Source: JADJLQ01 sp044227925 (GTDB lineage: Bacteria; Bacteroidota; Bacteroidia; Chitinophagales; Saprospiraceae). Taken from it: a stretch of 64,000 bases of DNA. Location: positions 1 through 64,000 of the forward strand of contig JBGAVW010000010.1 in the NCBI GenBank assembly GCA_044227925.1, in the 5' to 3' direction. The position numbers and the translations under genes were made by a program. Below the pieces are notes generated by a model that had not been told where the DNA came from, did not search any database, and saw only the letters and a program-made list of their open reading frames with translations. This document shows, in pieces, positions 17,560 to 26,446 of the stretch (the stretch's first letter is position 1; every line of letters starts with the position of its first letter).

Positions 17560-19200
17560 ATGCAAAAAGTAGAATGGAGACTGGTAGAAAATTTTGTAGA
17601 AGCTGAGCTTTTCCAGCAAGCTTATGATTTGGTAGAAAACGAACAGAATCCATCATATGAACTAAAAGAAGGCGAGGCTGGAATTTATTATTTAAAACCA
17701 TTACATCAAGAATCTGATTTTTCCACGGAAATAGAATTCAACAGAAAATTCATTAAACGATACTTATGTACCTGTGGTGAAGCCGGCAAAAAGTTATGCA
17801 GGCATTTGGTAGCTTCCGTCATTTTATATAGAAGAATAAAAAATGCGGAAGAAGAAAAGGCGCTCGATGCTAATTCCTTGAGCAACTTACCTTCACGTAT
17901 TTCTTTGCCAGCAATACTTTCTCAAATTCCCAGAGAGGATTTAAATCGCTTTTTGCAGCGATATGCCAGAATCAACAAACATTTCGGACAAGCTATTAAA
18001 CTCCATTTCGCCAGTAAGGTACAGGTTGCGTCACCGGAACAAAAATATCATGACCTCATCCGAAGTATGACCAGGTTAATACCCCTGGCAAATGGAAAAC
18101 TCTCAAAACAATCGGTACAATCTTTATTCTGGGTTAGTGAAGAGTTACTCCTGCAGGCCGATGATTTGATAGCCATGGAAACACCCATTGAAGCATTTGC
18201 CATTAGTATGGAATTACTGCAATCATTTCAGTCCATTTACCGAAAACTTGAAATGTATATTGGGGAATATGAGAAATACTTTATCACCATTCATCAAAAA
18301 ATTAAAACCATACTTGATTTTGAATTGGCTCCTGAGCTGAGACTTGAATTTACTCAAAAACTAGTAACTGCTTTTGCTGACCCATCCTATCCTTTTATCA
18401 ATAGCCCTAATAATTTATTTGAAATTCTATATCCTTTCCCTGATCAGGAAATCAGAAATCAGCTCAAAGAAATCACCTTGAAGAAGATTGGAAGAAGGGA
18501 AATGAATTCTACTCCTTTAATAGCCTGGATCAAAAATGCAATCAAATTTAAAGATGAAAACCTATTGCAACAAGCTCTTGACACCAATGGAGATATTGCC
18601 AAATGGATTTCAGCTATAGATAGCATTTCAATAAATAACCGGGAGTATGCAAAACAAGTAGCCAGGTGGGTGATGCTGAAAACCAAAGAAGAATTTTGGA
18701 AATTCAAGTTGATGGAAAAAATATGGTCCTTATTTCCAGATGACAGTGATAGTATAGTATATGCGCTTGGATTGTTGACTTATACACCTGAAGAAAAATT
18801 CGTTCAATATCTTTTGGGTAAACATGTCTCACATGATATGATAGAACATGCACTCCTGGATTCGAAACATTCCAAAACGATCCATTTGCTCATTAATTTT
18901 TATTTTGAAACCGATCAGGTACCAAAAGCGAAATCACTGATAGAGCAAAACCTTAGCATTGATATGATTAAAAGTATAACACCCAAATTTTATCCGATAG
19001 AGGATGCATGGGTACTATCTATATATAAAACCACCCTTACCAAATACCTCGATACCTATGTGGGCCCCGTTCCGGCAAATAAAATTCAGAGTCTGCTGGG
19101 TTTTTTACAATTGATTAAAGCCAAAGGCCTGGCAGAACACTTACATAAATGGTTGAAAAAAGAATTTAGTGACCACCCTACCCTTATAGAAATTTTATAA
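17560..19200 (+). CDS. SWIM zinc-finger protein of unknown function
   Basis: The N-terminal domain contains a SWIM-type zinc finger, CxCx7CxH, at C70, C72, C80 and H82 (CTCGEAGKKLCRHL), a fold associated with DNA or protein binding. In many bacteria SWIM domains precede a SNF2 helicase, but none is present here. The remaining 450 residues look alpha-helical and repeat-like (RIQSLLGFL-type helices, many Leu/Ile heptads), without a recognisable catalytic motif. The gene has its own promoter candidate and ends 2 bp from the stop of the opposite-strand histidine kinase. No signal peptide or membrane segment: a cytoplasmic protein. Role unknown. Confidence 0.8.
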   Translation: MQKVEWRLVENFVEAELFQQAYDLVENEQNPSYELKEGEAGIYYLKPLHQESDFSTEIEFNRKFIKRYLCTCGEAGKKLCRHLVASVILYRRIKNAEEEKALDANSLSNLPSRISLPAILSQIPREDLNRFLQRYARINKHFGQAIKLHFASKVQVASPEQKYHDLIRSMTRLIPLANGKLSKQSVQSLFWVSEELLLQADDLIAMETPIEAFAISMELLQSFQSIYRKLEMYIGEYEKYFITIHQKIKTILDFELAPELRLEFTQKLVTAFADPSYPFINSPNNLFEILYPFPDQEIRNQLKEITLKKIGRREMNSTPLIAWIKNAIKFKDENLLQQALDTNGDIAKWISAIDSISINNREYAKQVARWVMLKTKEEFWKFKLMEKIWSLFPDDSDSIVYALGLLTYTPEEKFVQYLLGKHVSHDMIEHALLDSKHSKTIHLLINFYFETDQVPKAKSLIEQNLSIDMIKSITPKFYPIEDAWVLSIYKTTLTKYLDTYVGPVPANKIQSLLGFLQLIKAKGLAEHLHKWLKKEFSDHPTLIEIL

Positions 19201-19202
19201 TA

Positions 19203-20243
19203 CTAAACCGGACTCTTTGATAAAGTAAAGCTAAAAACGGTACCGCTACCCGGAGTGCTTCGTACTTTTATACTTTGCCCGTGAGCTTCCAGTATATGTT
19301 TGACAATGGATAATCCAAGGCCTGAACCGCCAGCTTGCCTGGATCTTGCTTTATCCACTCTATAGAATCTATCAAAAATATGCCTGAGGTGCTTACTCTC
19401 TATTCCGGGCCCATTGTCCTGAACTTCGATTAATACGTTTTCATCCAGGTCAATTAGTTTAATGCAGGTCTCACCATTTTCCTTTCCATACTTCACAGAA
19501 TTCTCCAACAGATTAATAAAAACTTGTCTTAAATAATCGGTATCCGCATGCACCGTAGTGTCATCCGGTAAATCAGACTCTATAGTAAGTGTTATGTTCC
19601 TTTCATTAGCAAGAAGTTTAATTTCTTCTTTCATGTTTTCTACGAAATTCAGGATGTCTATGTCCTGCCATTCCAATTTTAATTGATTGGATTCCAGCTT
19701 ATAGACTGAGTCCAGGTCCTCAATAATTTTAATCATCCTGTCAATATTATCGCTGGCTCGCTGTAAGTATAATTTGTTTACCTGTGGGTCATCGATACCT
19801 CCATCTTTAAGGGTATGTACATAACCTTGTATATTAAAAATAGGCGTCTTCAGTTCGTGGGCTACATTACCCACAAAATCCTGTCTGTATTTTTCGAGAT
19901 CACGCAGTGTATTAAGTTCCTGGTTTTGAGACTTAAGATATTTGGACACTTCCAGTTCTACCTGCTCCAACAAAGGCTGATCCTGGTTGAGCTTTAATTC
20001 AATATTCTTTTGTTCTTCCGGTTTATGAATAATTTGAAATAAATGTTTTACCCTGGTCTCCAGAAAAGATGAAATCACTTTGCTTATAATGCCGAACGTA
20101 ATCATCCCGGTCACAATAGACACTAGAATTTTTACAGTGGTTTGACTCTCTTTATATAATATAGTTGAAAACACCCAGTTGGTACCCAGGATGGATGCAA
20201 TTACTACCAATGCAGCTATGATAGCAATTTTACGGGGAGTCAT
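19203..20243 (-). CDS. Sensor histidine kinase (PhoR-like)
   Basis: Two N-terminal transmembrane helices (about 7-27 and 37-57) are joined by only about ten residues, so there is no real extracytoplasmic sensor domain. After a short linker the HisKA dimerisation domain has phospho-acceptor H129 in NVAHELKTP. The HATPase domain follows with the N box (QVFINLLENSVKYG), G1 box (VQDNGPGI), F box (FDRFYRVDKARSR) and G2 box (GSGLGLSIVKHI). It is the cognate partner of the response regulator encoded 22 bp upstream. Stimulus unknown; such short-loop kinases often sense membrane state or a partner protein. Length 346 residues. Confidence 0.94.
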   Translation of the reverse strand: MTPRKIAIIAALVVIASILGTNWVFSTILYKESQTTVKILVSIVTGMITFGIISKVISSFLETRVKHLFQIIHKPEEQKNIELKLNQDQPLLEQVELEVSKYLKSQNQELNTLRDLEKYRQDFVGNVAHELKTPIFNIQGYVHTLKDGGIDDPQVNKLYLQRASDNIDRMIKIIEDLDSVYKLESNQLKLEWQDIDILNFVENMKEEIKLLANERNITLTIESDLPDDTTVHADTDYLRQVFINLLENSVKYGKENGETCIKLIDLDENVLIEVQDNGPGIESKHLRHIFDRFYRVDKARSRQAGGSGLGLSIVKHILEAHGQSIKVRSTPGSGTVFSFTLSKSPV

Positions 20244-20265
20244 AATTTAATACACATTAGAATAC

Positions 20266-20940
20266 TCAAAATACAAATTTATACCCTACCCCTTTAATCG
20301 TTTGAACATATTTTTCACCAATTTTCTCTCTTAATTTTCGAATGTGAACATCAATGGTGCGATCCCCTACTATGACATCCCTTCCCCAGACTTTAGCCAA
20401 AATTTCGTTTCTGCTGAAAACTTTGCCTGGTTTGGAAGCCAATAAATAAATCGTTTCAAACTCTTTTTTAGGTAATTCGATTACTTTTTCATTCAATTTT
20501 ACCAGGTAGTTGACAGGATCAATGACAAGATCTTCAAAAATTAATTCTTTAGACACCGGCATTTCGCTTCTGCGCATAAGCGCCTGAATGCGACTTAAAA
20601 AAACCGAAGGTTTTAAAGGTTTGGTAATATAATCGTCAGCACCCGCATCGAGTGCATTTATTTGAATATTATCCTCCTGTCTTGCAGTAAGCATTACGAT
20701 CATAGCCGAATTGAGAGTACTGTCTTTTCTAATCTCAGCGCACAATTCAACTCCTGATTTTCCAGGCATCATTATATCGAGTATGTAGAGGTGTGGCTTA
20801 AAAGCATGAGCAATTTCCAGGGCTTCTTTAGCACCAGATGCCGTTTTTACATCATAATTATTTTTAACAAGATTGTATGACAAAAACTCGGTGATATCCG
20901 GTTCATCATCGACAATTAATACTTTGATCTTTTGATCCAT
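20266..20940 (-). CDS. OmpR/PhoB-family response regulator
   Basis: Receiver domain (1-120) with acidic pocket D11-D12, phosphorylation site D55 in LYILDIMMPG, the switch Thr in MLTAR and the conserved Lys in TKPLKP. The C-terminal winged-helix DNA-binding domain (about 128-224) has the recognition region NEILAKVWGRDVIVGDRTIDVHIRKLREKI (split here: WGRDVIVGDRTIDVHIRKLR) and ends GVGYKFVF. It is transcribed before its kinase. A -7 element TAACTTTG lies 29 nt upstream. Targets are unknown. Confidence 0.95.
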   Translation of the reverse strand: MDQKIKVLIVDDEPDITEFLSYNLVKNNYDVKTASGAKEALEIAHAFKPHLYILDIMMPGKSGVELCAEIRKDSTLNSAMIVMLTARQEDNIQINALDAGADDYITKPLKPSVFLSRIQALMRRSEMPVSKELIFEDLVIDPVNYLVKLNEKVIELPKKEFETIYLLASKPGKVFSRNEILAKVWGRDVIVGDRTIDVHIRKLREKIGEKYVQTIKGVGYKFVF

Positions 20941-20969
20941 TTAAAATCCAGTTTATCCGATTTGCAAAG

Positions 20970-20977
20970 CAAAGTTA
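20970..20977 (-). promoter_or_regulatory. Predicted -7 element (TAACTTTG) of the two-component operon
   Basis: The minus strand reads TAACTTTG, matching TAnnTTTG, 29 nt before the response regulator ATG. A -33 TTG is not apparent. Confidence 0.4.
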
Positions 20978-21027
20978 TAACATACTGAAATAGAATCACC
21001 TAAACCCTATATTAAGCGAATATTAAA

Positions 21028-21375
21028 TTACTCAGGTGGATTGACGGGCTTGGATAGAACCGAATCCGCCATTTGATCTAATTTTTTAGTCATGTCCTTG
21101 GTAATGTCAAGCATAAGTTGCGGGTTTTGTTCCAGAGGCTGAAGTGCTTTCTTAAGTGATTCAATGTCTTTAAATCCATAGATATCACATATCCTCATTT
21201 GATAGACCCTCCGCATACTATCCTTGTTCTCAATTTTGGAATTATTAATTACTGTCTCTGCAACCTGTAAATCCAGGATAATATCTGTATACTTTTCTCT
21301 TGACATTTGGGCATCGTTACTACAGGCAATGAGGAAGTGCAGTAAAGCGCTGGCTATGAAGATTTTTTTAATCAT
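21028..21375 (-). CDS. DUF4296 lipoprotein
   Basis: Small Bacteroidota lipoprotein of unknown function. The ATG at 21375 gives MIKKIFIASALLHFLIACSN, a signal with lipobox LIAC and lipid site C18; the frame extends further upstream but that part would block export, so I chose this start. The mature region carries the DUF4296 pattern: REKYTDIILDLQVAETVI, a middle helix ending in IYGFKDIESLKKAL, then EQNPQLMLDITKDM. The start overlaps the stop of the upstream SixA-like gene by 8 bp, which implies translational coupling. 115 residues. Confidence 0.82.
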   Translation of the reverse strand: MIKKIFIASALLHFLIACSNDAQMSREKYTDIILDLQVAETVINNSKIENKDSMRRVYQMRICDIYGFKDIESLKKALQPLEQNPQLMLDITKDMTKKLDQMADSVLSKPVNPPE

Positions 21376-21877
21376 TACTCTCCTCTGGTATGAATTGCTT
21401 AGGATAAATGAATTCCTTAAGGGCTGTTTTATCGGGTGCCAATTGGTTCCAGGATTCAATATTAAACTCAAGATGCTGTATCCCACAAGTGGGTATATGC
21501 AATACTTTCTCTGAAAACATGGAGGATAGGTAATTCATGGTTGGATTATGGCCAAACAGGAATACAGAATTGATGGAATCCGGAATGGAACGAAGAATTT
21601 CAAGAATCGTATTTTCATCTCCATGATAAATTCCTGTTTCCAACTGCATTTCTGATTTTTTAATACCATATTTTTTTCTGAAAAACTTGGCAGTCTGCCT
21701 GGCTCTTTTTGCAGGGGAAGAGATAATCAGGTCGGGTCTAAGACCCTTTTGCTCAAGAATATCCGCCATTATAGGGGCAGTTGCTTTACCTCTTTCATTA
21801 AGAGGTCGATCGATATCAGCCAGCCCAGCTTGATCCCAGCTGGATTTGGCATGTCGTATTAAGCAAACTGTCTTCAT
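21368..21877 (-). CDS. SixA-like histidine phosphatase family protein
   Basis: Member of the histidine phosphatase (phosphoglycerate mutase-like) superfamily, close to SixA, which dephosphorylates phosphohistidine on HPr-type or ArcB-type HPt domains in E. coli. The catalytic RHG-type motif is RHAKSSW with nucleophile H9; DRPLNERGKATA follows, and FGHNPTMNYLSSM holds the second conserved histidine. Length 169 residues is normal. It sits between the DUF721 gene (24-bp gap) and the DUF4296 lipoprotein (8-bp overlap), in the recF cluster. Its natural substrate in this organism is not evident. Confidence 0.88.
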   Translation of the reverse strand: MKTVCLIRHAKSSWDQAGLADIDRPLNERGKATAPIMADILEQKGLRPDLIISSPAKRARQTAKFFRKKYGIKKSEMQLETGIYHGDENTILEILRSIPDSINSVFLFGHNPTMNYLSSMFSEKVLHIPTCGIQHLEFNIESWNQLAPDKTALKEFIYPKQFIPEESND

Positions 21878-21901
21878 AATTTTCTTATTAAGTGTTATAA
21901 C

Positions 21902-22192
21902 CTATTGTACAATGATTTGATCAAAATAATTTTCTCCAAGTTTTTCATGTATTACCTGCATGATTTTATCTCTGCTCATCTGCATTTCATATTTAACTGG
22001 CCCTGATTTTACCTGAATGTACAATGTATTATTCCTCACAGTAAGTTTATCTGTATTTTTAGAAATTAATTTTCCAAACCAATCAGCCCATCCTGCCTCC
22101 AATTTCTGTTGTATCAGATTGGGCTTGATCTTGGGTGATTGGGACCATTCTTTTAATATGGTAGATATAGGAAAATCATTTTGCCGTTTCAT
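21902..22192 (-). CDS. DUF721 (DciA-like) protein
   Basis: A 96-residue basic protein with the DUF721 pattern: an N-terminal helix ending in LKEWSQSPKIKPNLIQQKLE, then WADWFGKLISKNTDKLTVRN and LYIQVKSGPVKYEMQMSRDK. DUF721 proteins related to DciA help load the replicative helicase in bacteria lacking DnaC/DnaI. The position 13 bp after recF is the conserved arrangement in Bacteroidota and supports a role in replication or repair. The short length lacks the extra domain of some DciA proteins, so the function is inferred from family and neighbour. Confidence 0.85.
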   Translation of the reverse strand: MKRQNDFPISTILKEWSQSPKIKPNLIQQKLEAGWADWFGKLISKNTDKLTVRNNTLYIQVKSGPVKYEMQMSRDKIMQVIHEKLGENYFDQIIVQ

Positions 22193-22205
22193 ATTACAAA
22201 TATAT

Positions 22206-23300
22206 TTAATCTATGGTAAGAACGGTTGCATTTTTTACTTCCAGGTAATTTGCCTGACTAGAAACGGACTTTATAATTGTTGAAAGCCTGTCCCTTGAGG
22301 TGTCAGTAAGTATAATCTGTCGTTTTTTTTCACTATGCAATGTGGCAAGTAAAAAGTGCATTCGGTTTTGATCTAATTTATCAAATACATCGTCCAATAA
22401 TAAAATTGGATCCGATGCCATAGTGTGGCACAAAAAATCTGCTTGTGCCAGGAAGAGTCCGACGAGAAAAGTCTTTTTCTGTCCTTGTGAAGCAGTGTAC
22501 CGGGCATCATGATCGAAGATCGAAAAGGCCAAATCATCTTTGTGGATACCTTTGTTGGTAATTCTGTTTCTAAGATCTATCCTCTCACTTTCATGCATTA
22601 ACTCAAGGAAATCAAACTTATCTAAATCGGTAATATACCTGATGTCTACTCTTTCTTTATGATCACTGATTTCGGCATAATAATTAATAAAAGTAGGCAC
22701 CAATACTTCACAAAACTTTTTCCGTTGTTGGTAAATATAATGCGCGCAAGGGGCCATTTTTTCATTTAACACTTGCAAATAGATCGCATCCGGTACCTCC
22801 GCCTGCTTAAGATAACTATTTCTTTGATCCAATAATTTTTTATAGGTGCTTAATTGTACCAGGTATTCATGATCAGATTGTGCCAGGCTGGTATCCATAT
22901 ATTTTCTACGTAATGCACTCAAGCCATCAATAATTTCGAGGTCATCAGGAGCGATAAACACTATTCCAATAGTACCTACATGGTCTCCTTGTTTAGGGAT
23001 GAGCCTGTCGTTTACCTCTATTTTCTTTTTGCCTGTCTGATATTTCAAAATCACGTTCAACGCATTGGTACCGTATTCAAATTTGCCCTGTATTCTAAAA
23101 AAATCTGTACCGAATTTCACTGCCATTTTATCCTGAGGTACAAAATGACTTTTGGTAAGCGCGAGATAGTGAATAGCATCTAAAATATTGGTCTTGCCTG
23201 AACCATTTATTCCAAATAAAAGATTTAATCCCGGTTTAAAACTCACCTGTTGGGAAGTATAATTTTTAAAATTGGTCAATATCAGATTGGAAATATGCAC
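22206..23300 (-). CDS. recF: DNA replication/repair protein RecF
   Basis: SMC-like ATPase that helps load RecA at single-stranded gaps with RecO and RecR. Walker A is GINGSGKT at residues 30-37; the signature region YTASQGQKKTFLVGLFLAQ and Walker B ILLLDDVFDKLD (from about residue 301) complete the ABC-type head. Length 364 residues. The start is GTG at 23300, forced by an in-frame stop directly upstream; it gives the usual opening MHISNLILTNFKNY. It heads a minus-strand cluster with DUF721, SixA-like and DUF4296 genes. dnaN and dnaA are not adjacent here. Confidence 0.95.
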   Translation of the reverse strand: MHISNLILTNFKNYTSQQVSFKPGLNLLFGINGSGKTNILDAIHYLALTKSHFVPQDKMAVKFGTDFFRIQGKFEYGTNALNVILKYQTGKKKIEVNDRLIPKQGDHVGTIGIVFIAPDDLEIIDGLSALRRKYMDTSLAQSDHEYLVQLSTYKKLLDQRNSYLKQAEVPDAIYLQVLNEKMAPCAHYIYQQRKKFCEVLVPTFINYYAEISDHKERVDIRYITDLDKFDFLELMHESERIDLRNRITNKGIHKDDLAFSIFDHDARYTASQGQKKTFLVGLFLAQADFLCHTMASDPILLLDDVFDKLDQNRMHFLLATLHSEKKRQIILTDTSRDRLSTIIKSVSSQANYLEVKNATVLTID

Positions 23301-23458
23301 TTAATCCCAAATATCAGGTTTATACCAACTAACAAAAAATATACACACATAAATTTTATTTAAATAAGTAAAAACAAAATCTAACTAATTGAATATCAAT
23401 AAATAATGCTCAAATATCAGAATCGGTTGTTGATCGAAATTCATTGACAATTATAAAA

Positions 23459-23485
23459 TTGTAAGAGAAACAAATAGTACCTTTG
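23459..23485 (+). promoter_or_regulatory. Predicted yidC promoter (TTG, 16-nt spacer, TACCTTTG)
   Basis: TTG at 23459-23461 and TACCTTTG at 23478-23485 fit the Bacteroidota pattern, though the 16-nt spacer is short. The leader to the yidC ATG would be about 12-15 nt. Confidence 0.45.
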
Positions 23486-23504
23486 CGGCTCTTTATCACA
23501 ATAC

Positions 23505-25340
23505 ATGGATCGTAATAATATTATCGGCTTTGCCTTAATTTTTTTGGTTTTAATGGCATGGTCTTATTTCAACGCCAAACAGACTCAACAAAAACAGGCT
23601 GAACAAAAATTTCAGGATTCAATAGCCTATGTAAAATTTGTACAGGACAGCATCCGTAAATCTAAAATAGTGCCTTTAGACACTACCACAAATACCCTCA
23701 GTGTTGAACCAAGCCATACAGCCAGTTTATATAACACAGACTCCTTGGTAAAACCGGGAGTATACTCCATCGAAAATGAAGTAATCAAACTGGATTTCAC
23801 CAATTATGGAGGGCATATCACCAAAGCCGAACTAAAGAAATATTTCAAAATGGAGGAAGCTTCCAAAGGTGCTGATACTAAATCACCGGTCATACTCCAT
23901 CAAAATGATAAAAATGAATGGAATTTAAGCCTTGACTTCAAAGGTGGTAAAATCAATACGAAAGACATTTTATTTACGACGACTCAAAATGGCAAAGGAT
24001 CGATATCCTTTAAAGCCAACACTCCAGATGGAAAGACGATAATACAGTCTTATTCTTTGGTTGGTGAGAGTTACAATATTGAGTATTCAATTCAATTGCC
24101 AGGATCAGCTACCTCTTTGACCAAACCAGTACTCGGATTTGAATGGTTAAATGTGGTTGAAAGCCAGGAGAAAAACCCCGACTATGAAAAAACATTGACT
24201 ACCGCCCACTATAAACCTCTTAATGATGATCCAGATCACCTGGGTTGGGGTAAATCAGATGAAGAAAAACTAGATCAGCCGGTGAAATGGGTTGCCAATT
24301 CTCAACAGTTTTTCAATTCCAATATTGTAGCAGAAGATAGATTGGAAAATGTACATATTCAGTCCACTCCCTATGGTGAAAAAAATAAATTGCTGGCTGA
24401 ATTTAATACCCAGGCTGATATTCCAATAAAAAATGAATCTGCTAACCTAAAGATTTATATTGGCCCCAATGAATTCAGTACGCTAAAAGCACAAGGCAAT
24501 CAACTGGAAAATATTATTTCATTTGGAGCTAGTATACTAGGCACTATCAACAAATATGTGATCAGACCGGTTTTTAACTTCTTATCCAATTTTTTCAGTA
24601 ATAAAGGTATAGTTATTTTATTGCTGACTTTGATTGTAAAGCTGCTTCTGTTCCCTCTCAGCTATAAGATGCTTCATTCGCAGGCTAAAATGGGAGCATT
24701 AAAGCCAGAAATGGCTCATTTAAAAGAAAAATTTAAAGATGACCCTCAGCAAATGCAGATGGAATCTATGAAGATCTACCGTGAATTTGGTGTAAATCCA
24801 TTGGGGGGATGCATGCCCATGTTGCTTCAGATGCCTATTTGGCTGGCATTATACCAATTTTTTCCAGCCTCTATTGAGTTCAGACAATCAGGTTTTTTAT
24901 GGGCTAATGATCTTTCATCTTACGATGTTTTTGCGAAATTGCCGTTTGCGATTCCGTTTTATGGCAATCATGTGAGTTTATTCACCTTAATATGGGTGAT
25001 CTCCACATTAGTATTTACATATTACTCTACCAAGGATCAGGATTTCTCCATGAACCCTGCAATGAAATATATGCAGTACCTGATGCCATTATTTTTCTTG
25101 TTCTTTTTTAATAATTCGGCAGCAGGTCTGACAGCATACATGTCATTCAGTAATATATTAAACATAGCTCAGACATTGGGAGGCAAGGCATTATTATTTC
25201 CTGAATCAAAAATGAAACTGGAATTACATGCTGCCAAGTCAAAACCAAAGAAAAAGGGAGGCTTCCAGGAAAGACTGGAGTCTATGATGAAAGAACAGCA
25301 AAGCAAAATGGAATCAAGACAAAAGCAAATCAAAAAATAA
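23505..25340 (+). CDS. yidC: Membrane protein insertase YidC
   Basis: Inserts and folds inner-membrane proteins with or without SecYEG. An N-terminal membrane anchor (IIGFALIFLVLMAWSYF) is followed by a large periplasmic beta-sandwich domain (about 70-345) and then the conserved insertase core of five helices from about residue 365, including GIVILLLTLIVKLLLFPLSY, the cytoplasmic hairpin LKEKFKDDPQQMQMESMKIY with NPLGGCMPMLLQMPIWLALY, and the C-terminal helices. The tail is very basic (KSKPKKKGG, ESRQKQIKK), suited to ribosome contact. 611 residues, typical for Gram-negative members. The next gene begins at the base after its stop. Confidence 0.97.
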   Translation: MDRNNIIGFALIFLVLMAWSYFNAKQTQQKQAEQKFQDSIAYVKFVQDSIRKSKIVPLDTTTNTLSVEPSHTASLYNTDSLVKPGVYSIENEVIKLDFTNYGGHITKAELKKYFKMEEASKGADTKSPVILHQNDKNEWNLSLDFKGGKINTKDILFTTTQNGKGSISFKANTPDGKTIIQSYSLVGESYNIEYSIQLPGSATSLTKPVLGFEWLNVVESQEKNPDYEKTLTTAHYKPLNDDPDHLGWGKSDEEKLDQPVKWVANSQQFFNSNIVAEDRLENVHIQSTPYGEKNKLLAEFNTQADIPIKNESANLKIYIGPNEFSTLKAQGNQLENIISFGASILGTINKYVIRPVFNFLSNFFSNKGIVILLLTLIVKLLLFPLSYKMLHSQAKMGALKPEMAHLKEKFKDDPQQMQMESMKIYREFGVNPLGGCMPMLLQMPIWLALYQFFPASIEFRQSGFLWANDLSSYDVFAKLPFAIPFYGNHVSLFTLIWVISTLVFTYYSTKDQDFSMNPAMKYMQYLMPLFFLFFFNNSAAGLTAYMSFSNILNIAQTLGGKALLFPESKMKLELHAAKSKPKKKGGFQERLESMMKEQQSKMESRQKQIKK

Positions 25341-25904
25341 ATGAACCGATTTATATTGATCCAATTCTTACTTATAATTTTAATTGCTTGTTCTGCCTCT
25401 AAGAAATCCGTTTCCAATGTACCTGCAACAGCGGCTATGCAAATAAAAGAAGTAGCTTTAGAAGCACCTGTTGCAATTCAAGTCCAAAAAGATACTATAC
25501 CCGTGGTTTTTAAAATTGATACCATTTTTAAGATGGCCAGGGGATCATGCTTTGGAAATTGCCCTGTGTATGATTTTAGTATATTAAACGATGGCACTGT
25601 AATTTGGAAGGGATTCCGGAATACCACAAAACTCGGCATGCATATCTCAAAGCTTGATCAAAAAAAAATAATTGAAATACAACAAAATACCAAGCAAATC
25701 CTTAATCTGGGCCTCAGCTCATTTTACCCTGAGAAAAAACATGAAGTCATTCCTGATTTCCCAACAGTCTCTTTTAATTTCTTTGACAAAACCCAATCAA
25801 AGAAAATAGTGGTAAACCATTCTGCACCCAAGATTCTATTTGATTTAAGTGACAAATTAGAGGGCTGGTTGGATAATACAGAATGGATTAAAATCGAACC
25901 CTAA
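25341..25904 (+). CDS. DUF6438 lipoprotein
   Basis: Putative outer- or inner-membrane lipoprotein: MNRFILIQFLLIILIACSAS has lipobox LIAC and lipid site C17. The mature domain shows the DUF6438 pattern ARGSCFGNCPVYDFSILNDG followed by a beta strand with TVIWKGF, with C and C of CFGNC probably disulphide-linked. Function unknown; the family is common in Bacteroidota as single lipoproteins. The ATG follows the yidC stop with zero spacing, so it is surely translated from the yidC message. 187 residues. Confidence 0.85.
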   Translation: MNRFILIQFLLIILIACSASKKSVSNVPATAAMQIKEVALEAPVAIQVQKDTIPVVFKIDTIFKMARGSCFGNCPVYDFSILNDGTVIWKGFRNTTKLGMHISKLDQKKIIEIQQNTKQILNLGLSSFYPEKKHEVIPDFPTVSFNFFDKTQSKKIVVNHSAPKILFDLSDKLEGWLDNTEWIKIEP

Positions 25905-25932
25905 TTTTTTATTCTAAAGTCAATTCAATTAT

Positions 25933-25940
25933 TATTTTTG
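25933..25940 (+). promoter_or_regulatory. Predicted -7 element (TATTTTTG) of the DUF4293 gene
   Basis: TATTTTTG matches TAnnTTTG and lies 15 nt before the ATG at 25956. No TTG is seen at the -33 position. Confidence 0.35.
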
Positions 25941-25955
25941 TACATTCAGCAAGTC

Positions 25956-26402
25956 ATGATACAACGTATTCAAACCATTTATTTACTGATCGCTGTCGGG
26001 GCTTTCATTACCGAATTTTTCACTCCGCTTTTAAAATCCAGTCAATCTGCGGTAAGCGGTCTGTACCAGGACGCTCAGGTGATGGTTAAAGAAGATCAAA
26101 TTTCATTGGTATTATTGGCAGCGACCGTTTTATTCACTATCCTAAGTATTTTCTTATTTCATAATAGAAATGTACAGAAACAATTAATCATAGCTACCAT
26201 CATAGTACTGCTGGCCGGAACTGCGTATATCGGCTATGCAATAATGTCCCCTACTCAAGAGATAACCAGTATTTCCCAGGCAGCTATTTTTCCCGGTTTA
26301 GGATCATTCATGCCCATTATTGCTTTGATAGCATTAATACTTGCTTACCGGGGAATACGTAATGATGAGAAGATCGTGAAATCAATGGATAGGTTGAGGT
26401 AG
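25956..26402 (+). CDS. DUF4293 integral membrane protein
   Basis: Four predicted transmembrane helices in 148 residues: TIYLLIAVGAFITEFFTP, ISLVLLAATVLFTILSIFLF, LIIATIIVLLAGTAYIGYAI and FMPIIALIALILAYRGI. The opening MIQRIQTIYLLI and the layout match the Bacteroidota DUF4293 family, whose function is unknown. I chose the ATG at 25956 over a TTG 18 bp upstream because it gives the family's usual N-terminus and sits 15 nt after a -7 element. Convergent with the T9SS gene downstream. Confidence 0.85.
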   Translation: MIQRIQTIYLLIAVGAFITEFFTPLLKSSQSAVSGLYQDAQVMVKEDQISLVLLAATVLFTILSIFLFHNRNVQKQLIIATIIVLLAGTAYIGYAIMSPTQEITSISQAAIFPGLGSFMPIIALIALILAYRGIRNDEKIVKSMDRLR

Positions 26403-26446
26403 AAGTTTGATTTACGATTTTAAAATGTGAATAACTAATGTTGTAT

